DNA of 64,000 bases. Source: Yamagishiella unicocca. Lineage: Eukaryota > Chlorophyta > Chlorophyceae > Chlamydomonadales > Volvocaceae. Positions 10,259 to 21,934 of the stretch are shown in pieces. The position numbers and the translations under genes were made by a program. The notes beneath the pieces were generated by a model. The model did not search any database, was not told the origin of the DNA, and saw only the letters and a list, made by a program, of their open reading frames with translations. Location: NCBI GenBank assembly GCA_003116995.1, contig BDSL01000074.1, positions 1 through 64,000 on the forward strand. Reading direction: 5' to 3'. Within the stretch, counting starts at the first letter, position 1. Each line of letters opens with the position of its first letter.

Positions 10259-11030
10259 AAGGGCACCTTAACATTACAATATCACTCGTCGCCTTATCAA
10301 CCCGCTTGATATCCACTAGTTGGGCGATACCTTGCTTTGCAGGTGGCCATCCTGCAGAAGAGCACCGCACTGCACAGAGCGAGGAGGAGGTAGATAGGAT
10401 CTACGTGCCTCCTGCCAGCTGTGCGTGCACATGCAAACGGAAAGCGTGTTCAACCGTGGGCATCAAGGGTCCACGAGAGGTCACCTGCACCGACTAAATA
10501 TCAGTATACTATATTGAATGTTTAACACGTGCCGATGCGTGCTGTACTACTCGAGTGTTTCCTAGTCCAATGATGGATGTACGTTAGTTGCACTGGTGTA
10601 CATGGCGCTTGTGGGCGGGTGGTACCGTTGCTGGAGCAGGTGACACCAGCCACTAGGTGGTGGGTGGTGTGGCTAGTGGCCTTACTTGTAGGATATCGTA
10701 TAGGACATAATCTAGCAATAATAATGGTCGACCGGACGGATCTGATGCAAGTCGATATGCTCGATCCGACATGTCTTAGTCTGTGGCAGCAAGTGGAGAC
10801 CACGGCAGACCTGTTTGGTGCAGTTGGATGGGCTCAACCGGACTGGATCGGTCATAGGGAAGTAAGGGTCGACTGGTTAGGTCTGATTTAATCGGAATGG
10901 TCATAGATAGGCAAGGCGTGATCGGGCGGACTAGTATGCAAGGGTGAAGGACTGAACCATGTAACGACAATGGACGAAGTCCGAATACCCTCAACCCGGC
11001 ATGTTACATACCATCATGATAAGCCTGTTA
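10259..11030. other. No gene recognised
   Basis: Short frames only. No repeat or RNA pattern that I can support. Confidence 0.5.
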
Positions 11031-11335
11031 CAAGGTCAGGACTACTAACAGCCTTTAGGCCTAGATAAGACGTTAGGAGCCCATAGTGTCTTAAGAGACC
11101 TCTTTTCCCTATTACTAGCCTTATAATGTCTTACGAGGTTACGACTCCTAATAGCCTTTAGACCTGTATAAGACAATCTGAAACCATAGCGTCGTAAGAG
11201 ACCATTAAGACAGTCTTAAACGGTTATGAGCCCTCTTAATGGTTATGAGGTTAGGAGTTCGGACCTAAGGAACGACTATACGACTCCTAACTTCTTAACA
11301 GCCCTCGTAGCCCTCGTTATTAGCCTATTAAGAGG
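11031..11335. repeat. CTTAAGAG-type degenerate repeats, second block
   Basis: Same vocabulary as 5880-6240, including TCTTAAGAGACC, CCTAATAGCCTTTAGACCTG near 11150 and an earlier CAGCCTTTAGGCCTAG. It may be the second end or another copy of the same element; no transposase lies between the two blocks. Confidence 0.4.
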
Positions 11336-11748
11336 ATTTGACTGCCATAGGGCAGTTTCCGCCGTACGGCAATCCGCCGGCAAAACTCACGAGCTGTCCG
11401 GTACCCGTCGGGTCTGCTGCTACGTTAATGATGAGTATAAATGGGGTGCAGGCTTCTGTTCAAACTTATAAGCTGCTTGAGCCGCCTATAAAAACAATAT
11501 CCATGGTGCTTGTGACCATGTCATGCTGTGCCCCAGCACCGGCATGAACGATTCGCGGGCATTAGTCATGGTTTCGGCGCCGCTCCTGGAACGCGTATCT
11601 GGGCATGACGCGCGGTTGGAGTGAAATATCTCGCAAGTGTGTTGTTAGGTATGGTTCGTTGACACTAAGTAACGGACGTCGGTCTTATATCGTCTGGTAA
11701 ATTTCGGTGTTGGGTGGTAGCTGGCTCACGATCGGAGCTGCAGGGAAA

Positions 11749-12220
11749 AAGGTGCGCCCATCGGGCCCACAGAGCCTCCGCCGCCTTAGCACGAGCGGGA
11801 TGCCACTTCTGGTATTCCCGGCCGTGCTCGTACCCTCTCGCACGAGGTGCCCAGTTGCAGACGTGTAACAATAGTGTCGAGCATAGTTGCACCCGCAAGT
11901 AACAGTGCAGCTGTGGACCGCGCTTCGGTCGGGAGTCAGGATTCGGGCAGACCCCGGAAGAGGCAGCGACTTGCGGCGTTCACCTGCTAACGTGCCTACG
12001 ACCTGGTCAGTTGTAGCCTGAGCGCTAACGACAGCGCACGCCAGTCAGGCCTGGAGTCGGGCACGACGGTCAGCCAGGAAAGCACGAACAGCACGGCCGG
12101 GAATACCAGAAGTGGCAGTTCTACCTCTTGGTCTGGAACCCACTGTAACCGTTACAACAGAAGTGGCATCCCGCTCGTGCTAAGGCGGCGGAGACTCTGT
12201 GGGCCCGATGTACGCACCTT
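11749..12220. repeat. Large inverted repeat with a spacer of about 250 bp
   Basis: The left arm (11749-11834) reads AAGGTGCGCCCATCGGGCCC through the site CCACTTCTGGTATTCCCGG. The right arm (12088-12220) is its reverse complement with a few substitutions, interrupted by a 51-bp insertion (40-bp LINE tail plus duplicated target). The fold-back shape suggests a hairpin-type or palindromic mobile element. No coding potential. Confidence 0.8.
12118..12157 (+). mobile_element. 40-bp LINE 3' tail insertion with target-site duplication
   Basis: The insert reads from GTTCTACC through GGTCTGGAACCCACTGTAAC to GTTACAA, the 3' terminus of family B LINEs. It is flanked by the direct repeat CAGAAGTGGCA at 12107-12117 and 12158-12168. 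The other arm of the inverted repeat (about 11800-11815, reverse complement) holds the empty site with one copy of that sequence. Confidence 0.9.
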
Positions 12221-12583
12221 ATCCTAGTGTCCGTGACGGCCGAAGCCTGCTGTGGGGCATGACAACCAAACCAATCCAGTCCAGGCTGAATTGACGCTGT
12301 GCATCCACACAAACAATATTACTCGACGCCCTGCTGACGCCATACATAACAGCATCATTAACGACCACTTCAATCCTATGCTGCACTTTCTCAACCTGCG
12401 GCGGGATACAGGATTCTTGGGTCCGTCTGAAGAACATGGTCCCCGCCGCCGCTCATAACCACCTTGGGTCCCAAACGCATGCCAGCCTAATGCCGTGGAA
12501 ACTAATGCACACAATGGCCGAAAACAAAATAAAAAAGGAGGGCAAATAAACGGACCATTGGATCCTTGTGACACCCCAAAACG

Positions 12584-13215
12584 TACGAATTGTTGTAACG
12601 GTTACAGTGGGCCCCAGACCAGAAGGTACGAATTGTTACAGTGGGCCCCAGACCAGAAGGTAAAGCCGTCGGGCGCATCGCCTGACACTGGAAGGGACGC
12701 AGGAAGAAGAACAAACTGGCTGATCGAGATATGGCAAATCACCAAAAAGCCCCGACCAAGGGGCTAGAGAACAAATAGTGGCATCAACCGCCTAGGCGGA
12801 AGTAGCCTGAATGGGCCCCCTATAAGAAGTATACCGACCGTATTTCAAGCAGCCCCTCTATCAGAGCAACCAGCAGAGCGCCTCAACAAGTCGAACAGAA
12901 GCCTCCCACCTGAGACCCAAGAGAATTCCTCACACACCAGGCCAACACCCAGCCCGAAGTAAAGAGGAGCAAAAAGGGAGCTCCCGCAGGAGCACCAGCC
13001 AGCCGGGACCAAATCCGACCCCTCACAGTTGGGTGCCGAGCCAACACACACTAGGCGGCCCTGAACAACCCGCAACAGAGGGTGGTGGGGACCAACCCCT
13101 CCCCACCCCTTATTCGGTACCACCTCCTAGGGCCGCGAAACCCCGCAAACGGGACCAAACGTCCACTACCCCACGCCGAATCGCGCGGTCACGCAAACTG
13201 ACACCAGGGGAGAAC
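12584..13215 (-). mobile_element. 5'-truncated family B LINE, inverted
   Basis: On the minus strand the coding remnant includes NKGWGGVGPHHPLLRVV, matching QKGWDAVGPRHPFLRVV of the other copies, then the 3' UTR with the CAGGCGATGCGCCCGACGG-type segment and the GTAACCGTTACAAC tail. The last 34-44 bp of the tail is present twice (12584-12627 and 12628-12661). Confidence 0.8.
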
Positions 13216-13239
13216 CCATCTGACGCCTTTGCAGCTGCC

Positions 13240-14000
13240 CCGCTCCCTCCTTGCCTGTCCCTTAATGACGCCGGGAACGACTGGGATCAGGAGGTGTTTA
13301 AGGCCGTCTACGGCTACCGGGCTGCGCGCCAGGATAGCACCCGTGTGAGCCCCGCGCTGTGTCTGTTTGGCCGGGAGCTCACGGCCGCCGGAGAGCGGCG
13401 CGCGGCGCGGCCAGCCGAGGCGCAGTCCCCCGCCGACTCAGGGGACGACATGCCGGCCGCCGACTATGAGGCTATGCGGCGGCGAAGGCAGCAGCTGGAG
13501 GCCATAGCTGCCCGGGTCGACACTAGCCTTTGTCAGGCCAAGGAGCGAGATGTCCGCGACCATGCGCGCCGACGTCGCCCCGCGCCCGGCAGCCGGGTGG
13601 CGCCCAGGACCGGCGATGATCCTGCCGAGGCGGCGGGCACAGGAGGGGCGCGCCCGGGCGGCGCTGTGGCTACCAAGGAAACGACGGCGGGACACCAAGT
13701 CGGGGGATCACGAGGCTGGCGGCACGCAAGCAGGTGGAACGAACCTGGTGACGTCGGCAGGAGAGATGCCCGGAACGTCAGGCAAGGCGGGCGAGGATGC
13801 CGCTCTGGATTACCTACGTACCGGATTTGCAGCTACACGCTAAAGTCTACATACAGGTGCGGCGTACGCACAAGCTGGCGCGGGACCGGGAGGGTCCATC
13901 CTTCTTCGACTGTTGGAACACCAACGGCACTCTGGCCAAGGTCGTCACAGCGGATGGACGCGCTTTCACTATCCCGGCCCACCAGCTGTACGTACCGTAA
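13240..14000 (+). pseudogene. Ty3/gypsy-type integrase C-terminal remnant
   Basis: Translation in one frame gives WDQEVFKAVYGYRAA then RVSPALCLFGREL. This is the pattern at the end of the retroviral-type integrase core and just after it (W...V..AYN....ST..SP..L.FGR). It continues with a Gln/Ala/Arg helix (LCQAKERDVRDHARRRR). A shift to another frame at about 13797-14000 continues with VYIQVRRTHKLARD and VVTADGRAFTIPAHQLYVP, as expected downstream of integrase. Protease, RT and RNase H are absent and the frame is broken, so this is a decayed fragment. The Ty3 class is the best fit; copia was not excluded. Confidence 0.65.
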
Positions 14001-14442
14001 GTCGACCGCCCCATGGGTCGACGGTCTGATGGCTGGTTCCGCGCACTCGACCCAGCCGGACCAGTGGCGGACGCTGGGCGCTCCGCGTCAGATGATAATG
14101 CGTGGGTCATCCCGGTACTAATGGTGGAGCTAACGGGAGCGGCCAGGAGGACCGCGCCGGGCCGACGAGACGCGGACGAGCACGGTCCGCTCGGCACCCA
14201 GTCGGATCCTGGTCACCGGCAGTTGTGGCGAATCCAGAATGAGGAGGCTGGCGGCAACCGTGCGGGAAGAGTTACGCATAGGGACGCGCTCTACAACCCC
14301 GCACGCCAAGTACCGCCGCAGCTGTACCGGCGGCTAGCTGAGAAGGTCCCCCCCGGGTGGTACTCCCAGGACCGGGACGGTTGTTGGCTAGGCCAAGGTT
14401 CTAGGAGCGGTTGTTCCGGCATAAGACCGTTCACCGTTACCC

Positions 14443-14790
14443 CGTCTGGCAATAAATACGTCTCGGTGGCATACGTCTCGGGGGCAAGAGGTCAGTGGGG
14501 TTGCAGCGGCCGCCGCCGACGTGATAAGGAACCCCACGACGGCGTGCGGCGGCCGCCGTTACCAGAGCGGCGCCGGAACGACGGGGAGCCGTTTCCCATC
14601 CGCTCATAGGTGGGTACGCCCGCGACCTTAAGGCGGTCGGAGCGCCTCACTATGGACAGGCCCATCCTTGACGGTTTGTACCTAGCGGCGGCCTTGGGCG
14701 AAGTTCGTCGAGGGCGCGGAACGCGGTGGTAGCGCGTAACGCTGCAACCCCACTGACCTCTTGCCCCCGAGACGTATTTATTGCCAGACG
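14443..14790. repeat. Inverted repeat with arms of about 51 bp
   Basis: The right arm 14740-14790 is the reverse complement of 14443-14508. The left arm has 15 extra bases that look like an internal duplication around GTCTCGG. Outer sequence CGTCTGGCAATAAATACGTC, inner GGTCAGTGGGGTTGCAGCG. The spacer is about 230 bp and GC-rich. It lies between the integrase remnant and the duplicated block. Confidence 0.85.
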
Positions 14791-16705
14791 TCTAACGGCC
14801 AACCGACGCCGGATCCACCCGCGAAATCCATCCGACTCGTACATCGTAAACCGTTCGGTGCCGATTTAGCCCTTAGAACCATGTTTCTTCTCAACTCGTC
14901 CAACGCGTCCGGTCAGCTAGCCTGGCTGCCCAGGGTTCTCCGCGACAGCGGCACCGTTGGACCTGATGGCCGATTGGATCGCGGACGGACGGAGAGGCAC
15001 GTTAGTCAGCGATCACAAGCTTAAGTAGCGCACGTGCACATGCGTATACAATCATTCTCGGTACAGCTTGGCGTGCATGTTTGGATTGAGTTTGCTAGGC
15101 ACAGCTTGACGGTTTCAACAACCATGCGCCGCGAGCCTATTCCCATCGTCTCGAAAGCCCTAACAGGTTCGCATTCCTAAACTCTAACCCTCCCCTAGAT
15201 GTACCCACCGGCGCTGGAGGCAACGGCTTCCTTCCACAGGTTGCAACCCTTAGCGTGCATAGGTGGGACAGTTCCACGCTGTTCCCAGGGGTATTCAGCA
15301 GCACGGCGGGCTGCCATCCCTGCAATCGTCCATCTAGGTTACCTAGGACTAACGACAGGCTTGCTCTTCGCTCGCCGCTACCGTCGTCACTGGCCCTCCC
15401 AGTCCACAATTAATGTGTCCAAGTAAAGCGGAAATGGCGCTAATAAACGCCGTCGTCTTGTTGTTAATTCAACCCATTTGTATCGATCCATGGACTTGCC
15501 AGCTGCATGGTAACACTATGTAAGGACCGACTCACGCGATAGCTGCCAGCTTTGCCCCATGTGCTGTTTTGCAAACGCGGCCAGGGTCAGCAGCCAATCC
15601 CTAATCCAATTACGTCTCCCCGTGCTTGCTTTTAAGCCCCCCGATTCGGTACACCAGGCGCGAACATGCCATCTGCCACGCCTGCCCTATGTACCAACGC
15701 ACCTCCGCCTCTCCGTTCCAGCAGCTGTGAGTCCGCAATCCGTTCGCTGCTCGCCACGTCCCCAGCGTCCTCGGCAACCTTGCATTGACCCTGAAGCACG
15801 GTGCCGCAAACAACGCGAGTAACAACATTCAGCATGAACAATGAGGCACGTGCTGACGTTCGGTTGATGCTTGGATGACATCAGGCGCGCCCGCAATTCC
15901 CACCATCCTCCTCCAACTGCGCAAAATGGCCGTCCACTCGTTGGCCTGCCCACTCAAAACAACGTACATGAAATGTAGCATTGCCGAAACCCACTGATGC
16001 ACCACAAGTGCTGAGCACTGCACACTGTCCTCGCCGCTAGGAAGCCCGGGCCGTGAGCCATTGCCTGCCACCAGCACTCCGCCGCGCCTCACTGTCTTCC
16101 ACCTTCCCGCTGCCCTCCGCATTGCCCCCCAACACTGCCCGGCACCACGCTCCATACGATATTTAATCATGGGCTCAGACTCCATCCCTGAACGTTAGCT
16201 CAAACTGCCCTGATCCAGCGGCAGCTGAGGCCCTGCTGGCACTTGAGGGCACGCCTGCGTCTCCAGCACGGACGACGGGCCCTATCATGGCCTGTCCCAG
16301 CGACGATTTTCCCAGCCCAAGGATTCCGGCACCGCCCACGTCCCGTGCCATTAGCCCTGCCGCACCACTGTCCCAACGGAACGGCCCACGGCTGGGCCTG
16401 AGACCGCCTGCCTGGCCCTGTGCCTGTCGCTGCTGCTGGTATTGCTCCTGCTGGGGCTGCAGCTGCAGCAGCGGTGCCGCCACGGTGTGCATAGCGTCAT
16501 AGCCAGTGGCGGCGTGGCCTCACAGTCTGTGGCCCCACAGTCCGTCGCTGAGTATACCACGCTGCCGGGTCCGTACGGCGACGGCGGCCCCCTCGTCCTA
16601 CAGTTCATGTTTGCAAGGGGACGAGCAGCGGCGGGTCAGGATGCCCCCAACGTACCGATGAGTGGTCCCGTCCTGCATAAGAGGCTGCAGAAATACAATA
16701 AAGTC

Positions 16706-16810
16706 GCCGACACGGGGAATCGAACCCCGGCCTCCCGCGGACAGGTTCCAGTACCTCCCTGAGGGGTACCTTCTGACAGGCGGGGATACTGACCACTATA
16801 CGATGACGAC
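16706..16810 (-). tRNA. tRNA-Asp(GTC) with intron
   Basis: Decodes aspartate codons. Minus-strand D arm is GTATAGTGG, anticodon stem CCCGC/GCGGG with loop CTGTCAC (anticodon GTC), and T arm CGGGGTTCGATTCCCCG. A 34-nt intron lies between position 37 (A) and 38 (C), the canonical nuclear site, starting GAAGGTACCCC. Without the intron the RNA is 71 nt. The acceptor stem GTCGTCA/TGTCGGC has one G-T wobble and one T-T mismatch at 5:68, also present in the second copy. Confidence 0.88.
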
Positions 16811-16867
16811 ATGATCCCTTGATCCAGCAGGATCGGGGGAACAGAGCCCACACGATCCCAGTGCCGT

Positions 16868-16939
16868 TTCGCTACAGGGACTCGAACCCTGGTCTCAAGA
16901 GTGAGAATCTTGTATCCTGACCGCCTAGACTATAGCGAA
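16868..16939 (-). tRNA. tRNA-Glu(CTC)
   Basis: A 72-nt minus-strand cloverleaf. The 7-bp acceptor is perfect (TTCGCTA/TAGCGAA), the D arm begins TAGTCTAGGCGGTCAGGATAC, the anticodon loop is TTCTCAC (anticodon CTC), and the T arm is AGGGTTCGAGTCCCT. All features fit eukaryotic tRNA-Glu. It lies 57 bp from tRNA-Asp and is absent from the second copy of the duplication, where only the last few bases remain before the LINE boundary. Confidence 0.93.
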
Positions 16940-18766
16940 CGAATACAGGTGCAAACACAAAACGTGCGTCGCGACTCCGCATTGGCCAGGGACCCGACAT
17001 CCTACCGCCCCGCGTAACGCGGTCTCTCTCTCTCGCGGTCTCTCTCTCTCTCCCGTTGCCCCCCAGGCTAGCAAGTTGTCGGAATGAGCACCCAACGTCT
17101 CACGGACAAGGAGGATAGACGGGTCGTTCCGGAGGTAGTGGGAGGGGCCCGGAGCTGACGCGAAATCACAAGTGGCCTCATTGAGAATTGCTGTTGCCGC
17201 GCCAATGTAACCCGAACAACGCCCGCCGCATCAGCGCCCGTAGCTACCCACCCCCCCACCCTTAGCAAGGGCCGATCAAGCTGAGCCGCTTATCACATCT
17301 GCCGGTGGGAGGCCCCCTTCCGCAGAATCAACGCATCCCGCAGTCATGCTCTGGCGGGAAGGTGACTCACCGTTGAGCTCTGTGTTCGGGGTCGACGCCG
17401 CCGCCGCACCTGCCGGCGTGACAGAAGGCCCCGCCGCACTTCCAGCAACTGCCATTGCCACCCCGGGAGCGGCTCCTGCCTCCGCGAAGGCTGCCATCAC
17501 GACGATCATCACCTCGACGATCGCGACCACCGTGGTCGCTGCGACCGCTTGGTCCTGTTGCCAGGCCGGCCATCTGAGCTGCTGCTGCTGCTGGCGCCGT
17601 CGCTGCTGGCGCTGATGTCGCTGCGCTCCGAGCTGCATCGCGCGGAGTTGTGCGGGATGTTGCCAAGGAGCACCTGAAGCACTGACCGCGGCGCGTTGGC
17701 CAGTAAGGACTCACGCCACCGTGCGCGTTGTGGATTTGCCTTCCTGGCGAATGGGACACGACGACCTGGGCGAGCGATTCAATGCTCCTTTGCAGCTCAT
17801 GGCCGCTTGCTGCTGCACGGCAACCTCTCTCGGCCCGCATGACGGAATCGCTGAGCTGTTCGATATCAGCCACCAGCAAGCACGGCCTCCATGGCTGACT
17901 GGGCATGGCTGCGGCGGCGCCCACTGTGGGGCTGGTGAAGGTAACGATGGAGGGCTCTGACAGCGTTCCTAGTGCTGTCGAATGGCAGCAGCAGCTTGCC
18001 CATGCGCACATCCACGTAGGCGGGGTACACCATGGGGCGAGCAAGGCGGCGACCTGCAGGTGGGGAGGAGGGGGGGGGCGAGAACGGGGGCGGGGAGGGC
18101 TGAAGTGGGGCGACGCGGGTGATGTAACCGAAGTGAGATGGCCAGCCGAGGTGACGGGGCCGTGATCAACAGGGATGTGGTCGACGTCAAAGGGTAAGCC
18201 GCTAGCAGCTAGTGGGGGGTCAAGACCTCAGTCAGCCCGCTGTCGTGGTGTAGGAACAGGAGTACGAAACACCATGGGTACCATAGAGACGCCCGAGGTT
18301 CCCTGGAGCAGTGCCCGCCACTGAGGTGGTGCGTGGATGCCGTTGGGAGGGGAGTTGCGATGCTGCGGTTGGTCGCACCTTGGCCCAGACCCACACTGAC
18401 ACCCGGCCGATGACGAGCTCCCCCGACAGCTTACGGTTGCCCAGCACGGGCGCGATGACGAACTTCATATCGGGCGCCTCGGCGAAGCTCAGCACGGAGG
18501 CGCAGATCGCGGATATGGAGCAGCGGTGGGGCCAGGAGCGCTTGGGGCCCCGGCCGCAGCAGCTACGCCAGAATCGGTGCGAGGTGCTCCTGGGTCAACA
18601 GCTCCGACAGCATCAGGCAACCTCTGCTTCGCTACGGAGAACGACGAGGGAATGCTAAGGTCACAATGGCTCGCCTGCGGCTTTCATCCCCGCCGATTTT
18701 GTGATGGCCTTGTTATGTTCCGACGGCCTGTTCATACGGAAGGTAAGCAAATGACGCAGGTCACCA

Positions 18767-19475
18767 TCGCAAAGCTTGGAACGCCTGTCCTTGGGCGCAA
18801 CCAGATAACGAGCCTAAAACGTATTCGAAGGCTAGCAAAGGACAGCAACACAACCTGCACTCCACATTATGGTTAAGAGGCTGAAGGTCTGAATTAACTG
18901 CCATCCCCGTGTTTAAGTGAGGTTCCGGAGCACGAGTCAACGTGCTCATGAAACCGTATGTTCGTATGTATCCAAACGTTCCAACTTATGCTAAGAGGTA
19001 AGTTGTGGATCGAGGAGACAGGGGGAAATGAGCGACGCCCGACGTTTCGCGCCTTTTCGTGCTTCGCGTCTAGTCAGTAGCCTCTAGCTGTTAGCATCTG
19101 TTTGTAGCCCGCCGGGCGTAGAAAGCGCGATGTTCACGCATGTAGTTACATTGACGTGTGCCCAATTGTAGGACTGGAGCCTTGCAGCCTCGAGATATCT
19201 CGCTGCGACATACGAGGTAGTAAGGCCCACCAGGTAGTAGGGCGCCAAGGCCACCGCTGCACTGTCAGCAGCTTCATTGGCCATGGCCAGTAAGCGGCTC
19301 CACCGACCGGTCAGCCATGGCCGTGTTCCCTGTTCCCAAATTAAGGCTGGACGCCCCCAAGAAGTATGACCTGGCAAACCAGTTTCGAACACGCTTTTGA
19401 GGGTACATGCTGGAAAACTTAGTGCATAGGCAGGAGACCGGAGGTCGAGGCTGACTCACGCCCTGCCCCGCGTAT
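18767..19475. repeat. Dispersed repeat, copy 2
   Basis: Diverged copy of 1-760, same orientation, sharing the CTTGGAACGCCT start and the CATGGCCGTGTTCCC region. It lies directly between the two copies of the segmental duplication. Confidence 0.7.
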
Positions 19476-21423
19476 AGACAGTTAACGTGGTTGTCATGGT
19501 TATCGTGGCACACCACACTTACTCACAGCGGTGCAGCGGCTCGCCGGCATAGAGGCAATGGGACATCAAGTGCGGTGCTGCCCGCACCAGCGCACCCCGG
19601 TCGGTCTTGGTGACGGTAGCCGCATCATCGTCGCCCACGAACATGGCGGCACCGTTGGACCTGATGGCCGATTGGATCGCGGACGGACGGAGAGGCACGT
19701 TAGTCAGCGATCACAAGCTTAAGTAGCGCACGTGCACATGCGTATACAATCATTCTCGGTACAGCTTGGCGTGCATGTTTGGATTGAATTTGCTAGGCAC
19801 AGCTTGACGGTTTCAACAAACATGCGCCGCGAGCCTATTCCCATCGTCTCGAAAGCCCTAACAGGTTCGCATTCCTAAACTCTAACCCTCCCCTAGATGT
19901 ACCCACCGGCGCTGGAGGCAACGGCTTCCTTCCACAGGTTGCAACCCTTAGCGTGCATAGGTGGGACAGTTCCACGCTGTTCCCAGGGGTATTCAGCAGC
20001 ACGGCGGGCTGCCATCCCTGCAATCGTCCATCTAGGTTACCTAGGACTAACGACAGGCTTGCTCTTCGCTCGCCGCTACCGTCGTCACTGGCCCTCCCAG
20101 TCCACAATTAATGTGTCCAAGTAAAGCGGAAATGGCGCTAATAAACGCCGTCGTCTTGTTGTTAATTCAACCCATTTGTATCGATCCATGGACTTGCCAG
20201 CTGCATGGTAACACTATGTAAGGACCGACTCACGCGATAGCTGCCAGCTTTGCCCCATGTGCTGTTTTGCAAACGCGGCCAGGGTCAGCAGCCAATCCCT
20301 AATCCAATTACGTCTCCCCGTGCTTGCTTTTAAGCCCCCCGATTCGGTACACCAGGCGCGAACATGCCATCTGCCACGCCTGCCCTATGTACCAACGCAC
20401 CTCCGCCTCTCCGTTCCAGTAGCTGTGAGTCCGCAATCCGTTCGCTGCTCGCCACGTCCCCAGCGTCCTCGGCAACCTTGCATTGACCCTGAAGCACGGT
20501 GCCGCAAACAACGCGAGTAACAACATTCAGCATGAACAATGAGGCACGTGCTGACGTTCGGTTGATGCTTGGAAGACATCAGGCGCGCCCGCAATTCCCC
20601 CCACCCTCCTCCAACTGCGCAAAATGGCCGTCCACTCGTTGGCCTGCCCATTGACAACAACGTACATGAAATGTAGCATTGCCGAAACCCACTGATGCAC
20701 CACAAGTGCTGAGCACTGCACACTGTCCTCGCCACTAGGAAGCCCAGGCAGACACGGCCCCAGTGCCGTGAGCCATTTGCATGCCACCAGCACTACGCCG
20801 CGCCTCACTGTCTTCCACCTTCCCGCTGCCCCCCGCATTGCCCCCCAACACTGCCCGGCACCACGCTCCATACGATATTTAATCACGGGCTCAGAACTCC
20901 ATCCCTGAACGTTAGCTCAAACTGCCCTGATCCAGCGGCAGCTGAGGCCCTGCTGGAACTCGAGGGCACGCCTGCGTTTCCAGCATGGACGACGGGCCCT
21001 ATCATGGCCTGTCCCAGCGACGATTTTCCCAGCCCAAGGATTCCGGCACCGCCCACGTCCCGTGCCATTAGCCCTGCCGCACCACTGACCCAACGGAACG
21101 GCCCACGGCTGGGCATGAGACCGCCTGCCTGGCCCTGTGCCTGTCGCTGCTGCTGGTATTGCTCCTGCTGGGGCTGCAGCTGCAGCAGCGGTGCCGCCAC
21201 GGTGTGCATAGCGTCATAGCCAGTGGCGGCGTGGCCTCACAGTCTGTGGCCCCACAGTCCGTCGCTGAGTATACCACGCTGCCGGGTCCGTACGGCGACG
21301 GCGGCCCCCTCGTCCTACAGTTCTTGTTTGCAAGGGGACGAGCAGCGGCGGGTCAGGATGCCCCCAACGTACCGATGAGTGTGTCTCGTACTGCATAAGA
21401 GGCTGCAGAAATACAATAAAGTC

Positions 21424-21528
21424 GCCGACACGGGGAATCGAACCCCGGTCTCCCGCGGACAGGTTCCAGTACCTCCCTGAGGGGTACCTTCTGACAGGCG
21501 GGGATACTGACCACTATGCGATGACGGC
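21424..21528 (-). tRNA. tRNA-Asp(GTC) with intron, second copy
   Basis: Same structure and identical 34-nt intron as 16706-16810. The acceptor arm here is GCCGTCA/TGTCGGC, so the G-T wobble of copy 1 is a C-G pair and only the 5:68 T-T mismatch remains. The change of base 2 improves pairing, which fits a functional gene. Confidence 0.88.
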
Positions 21529-21677
21529 ATGATCCCTTGATCCCAGCAGGATCGGAGGAACAGAGCCCACACGATCCAAGTGCCGTTTCGCCACTGTAAC
21601 GCGGTCTCTCTCTCTCCCCTTTGCCCCGTGGGCGCCCGCCCGCCCCAGCCCTGGAGCGCCGCGCGCGCCGCGACCGG

Positions 21678-21929
21678 ATGGAGGTGGACGTCAGTTCAGT
21701 GCTGGGCCGCCGTGGCCGCTCGGGCTCGCCGCTCTCGGTGCGGCGCAAGCCGGCCCTACCCTCGCCACTTCTGCTGTTGCCGCCGCCGCCCGTGGGCAGT
21801 GGCGACGGACCCTCTCCGCTGCTGCTGTTGCCGCCGCCGCCCGTGGGTGGTGGCGACGGACCCTCTCCGCTGCTGCTGTTGCCGCCGCCCCCCGTGGGCG
21901 GTGGCGGCGGACCGTCGCCCGCCCAGTAA
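21678..21929 (+). CDS. Short upstream ORF of the LINE (ORF1-like)
   Basis: An 83-residue frame starting MEVDVSSVLGRRGRSGS, with an Arg-rich N-terminus followed by three tandem copies of a 17-residue unit (LLLLPPPPVGGGDGPSP type). It has no RRM, coiled coil or CCHC knuckle, so it is not a standard L1 ORF1 protein. Its TAA stop (21927-21929) is five bases before the ORF2 ATG (21935), a spacing that suits termination-reinitiation. Whether it is translated cannot be seen from the sequence; it may simply be a 5' leader. Confidence 0.45.
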   Translation: MEVDVSSVLGRRGRSGSPLSVRRKPALPSPLLLLPPPPVGSGDGPSPLLLLPPPPVGGGDGPSPLLLLPPPPVGGGGGPSPAQ

Positions 21930-21934
21930 GGCCC

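Larger units (their letters stand above)
14948..18578. repeat. Segmental duplication, copy 1
   Basis: 14948-16872 is nearly identical to 19646-21591 (offset 4698). 17054-17623 matches 27312-27892. 18319-18578 matches 27904-28160 more loosely. It carries tRNA-Asp and tRNA-Glu. On the minus strand within 17367-17620 both copies conserve a frame with an RS/RG-rich stretch and SCWKCGGAFCHAGRC, reminiscent of a gag zinc knuckle, so part of the block may be an old retroelement; that is inference. The segment 17624-18318 is missing from copy 2. Confidence 0.85.

Noticed and set aside
17276..17638. Protein gene in the duplicated block (Ala/Val/Gln-rich minus frame)
   Set aside because: Low-complexity shadow of GCN-rich DNA. 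Only the alternative frame with the CWKC...H...C motif is conserved in both copies, and even that is too weak for a gene call.
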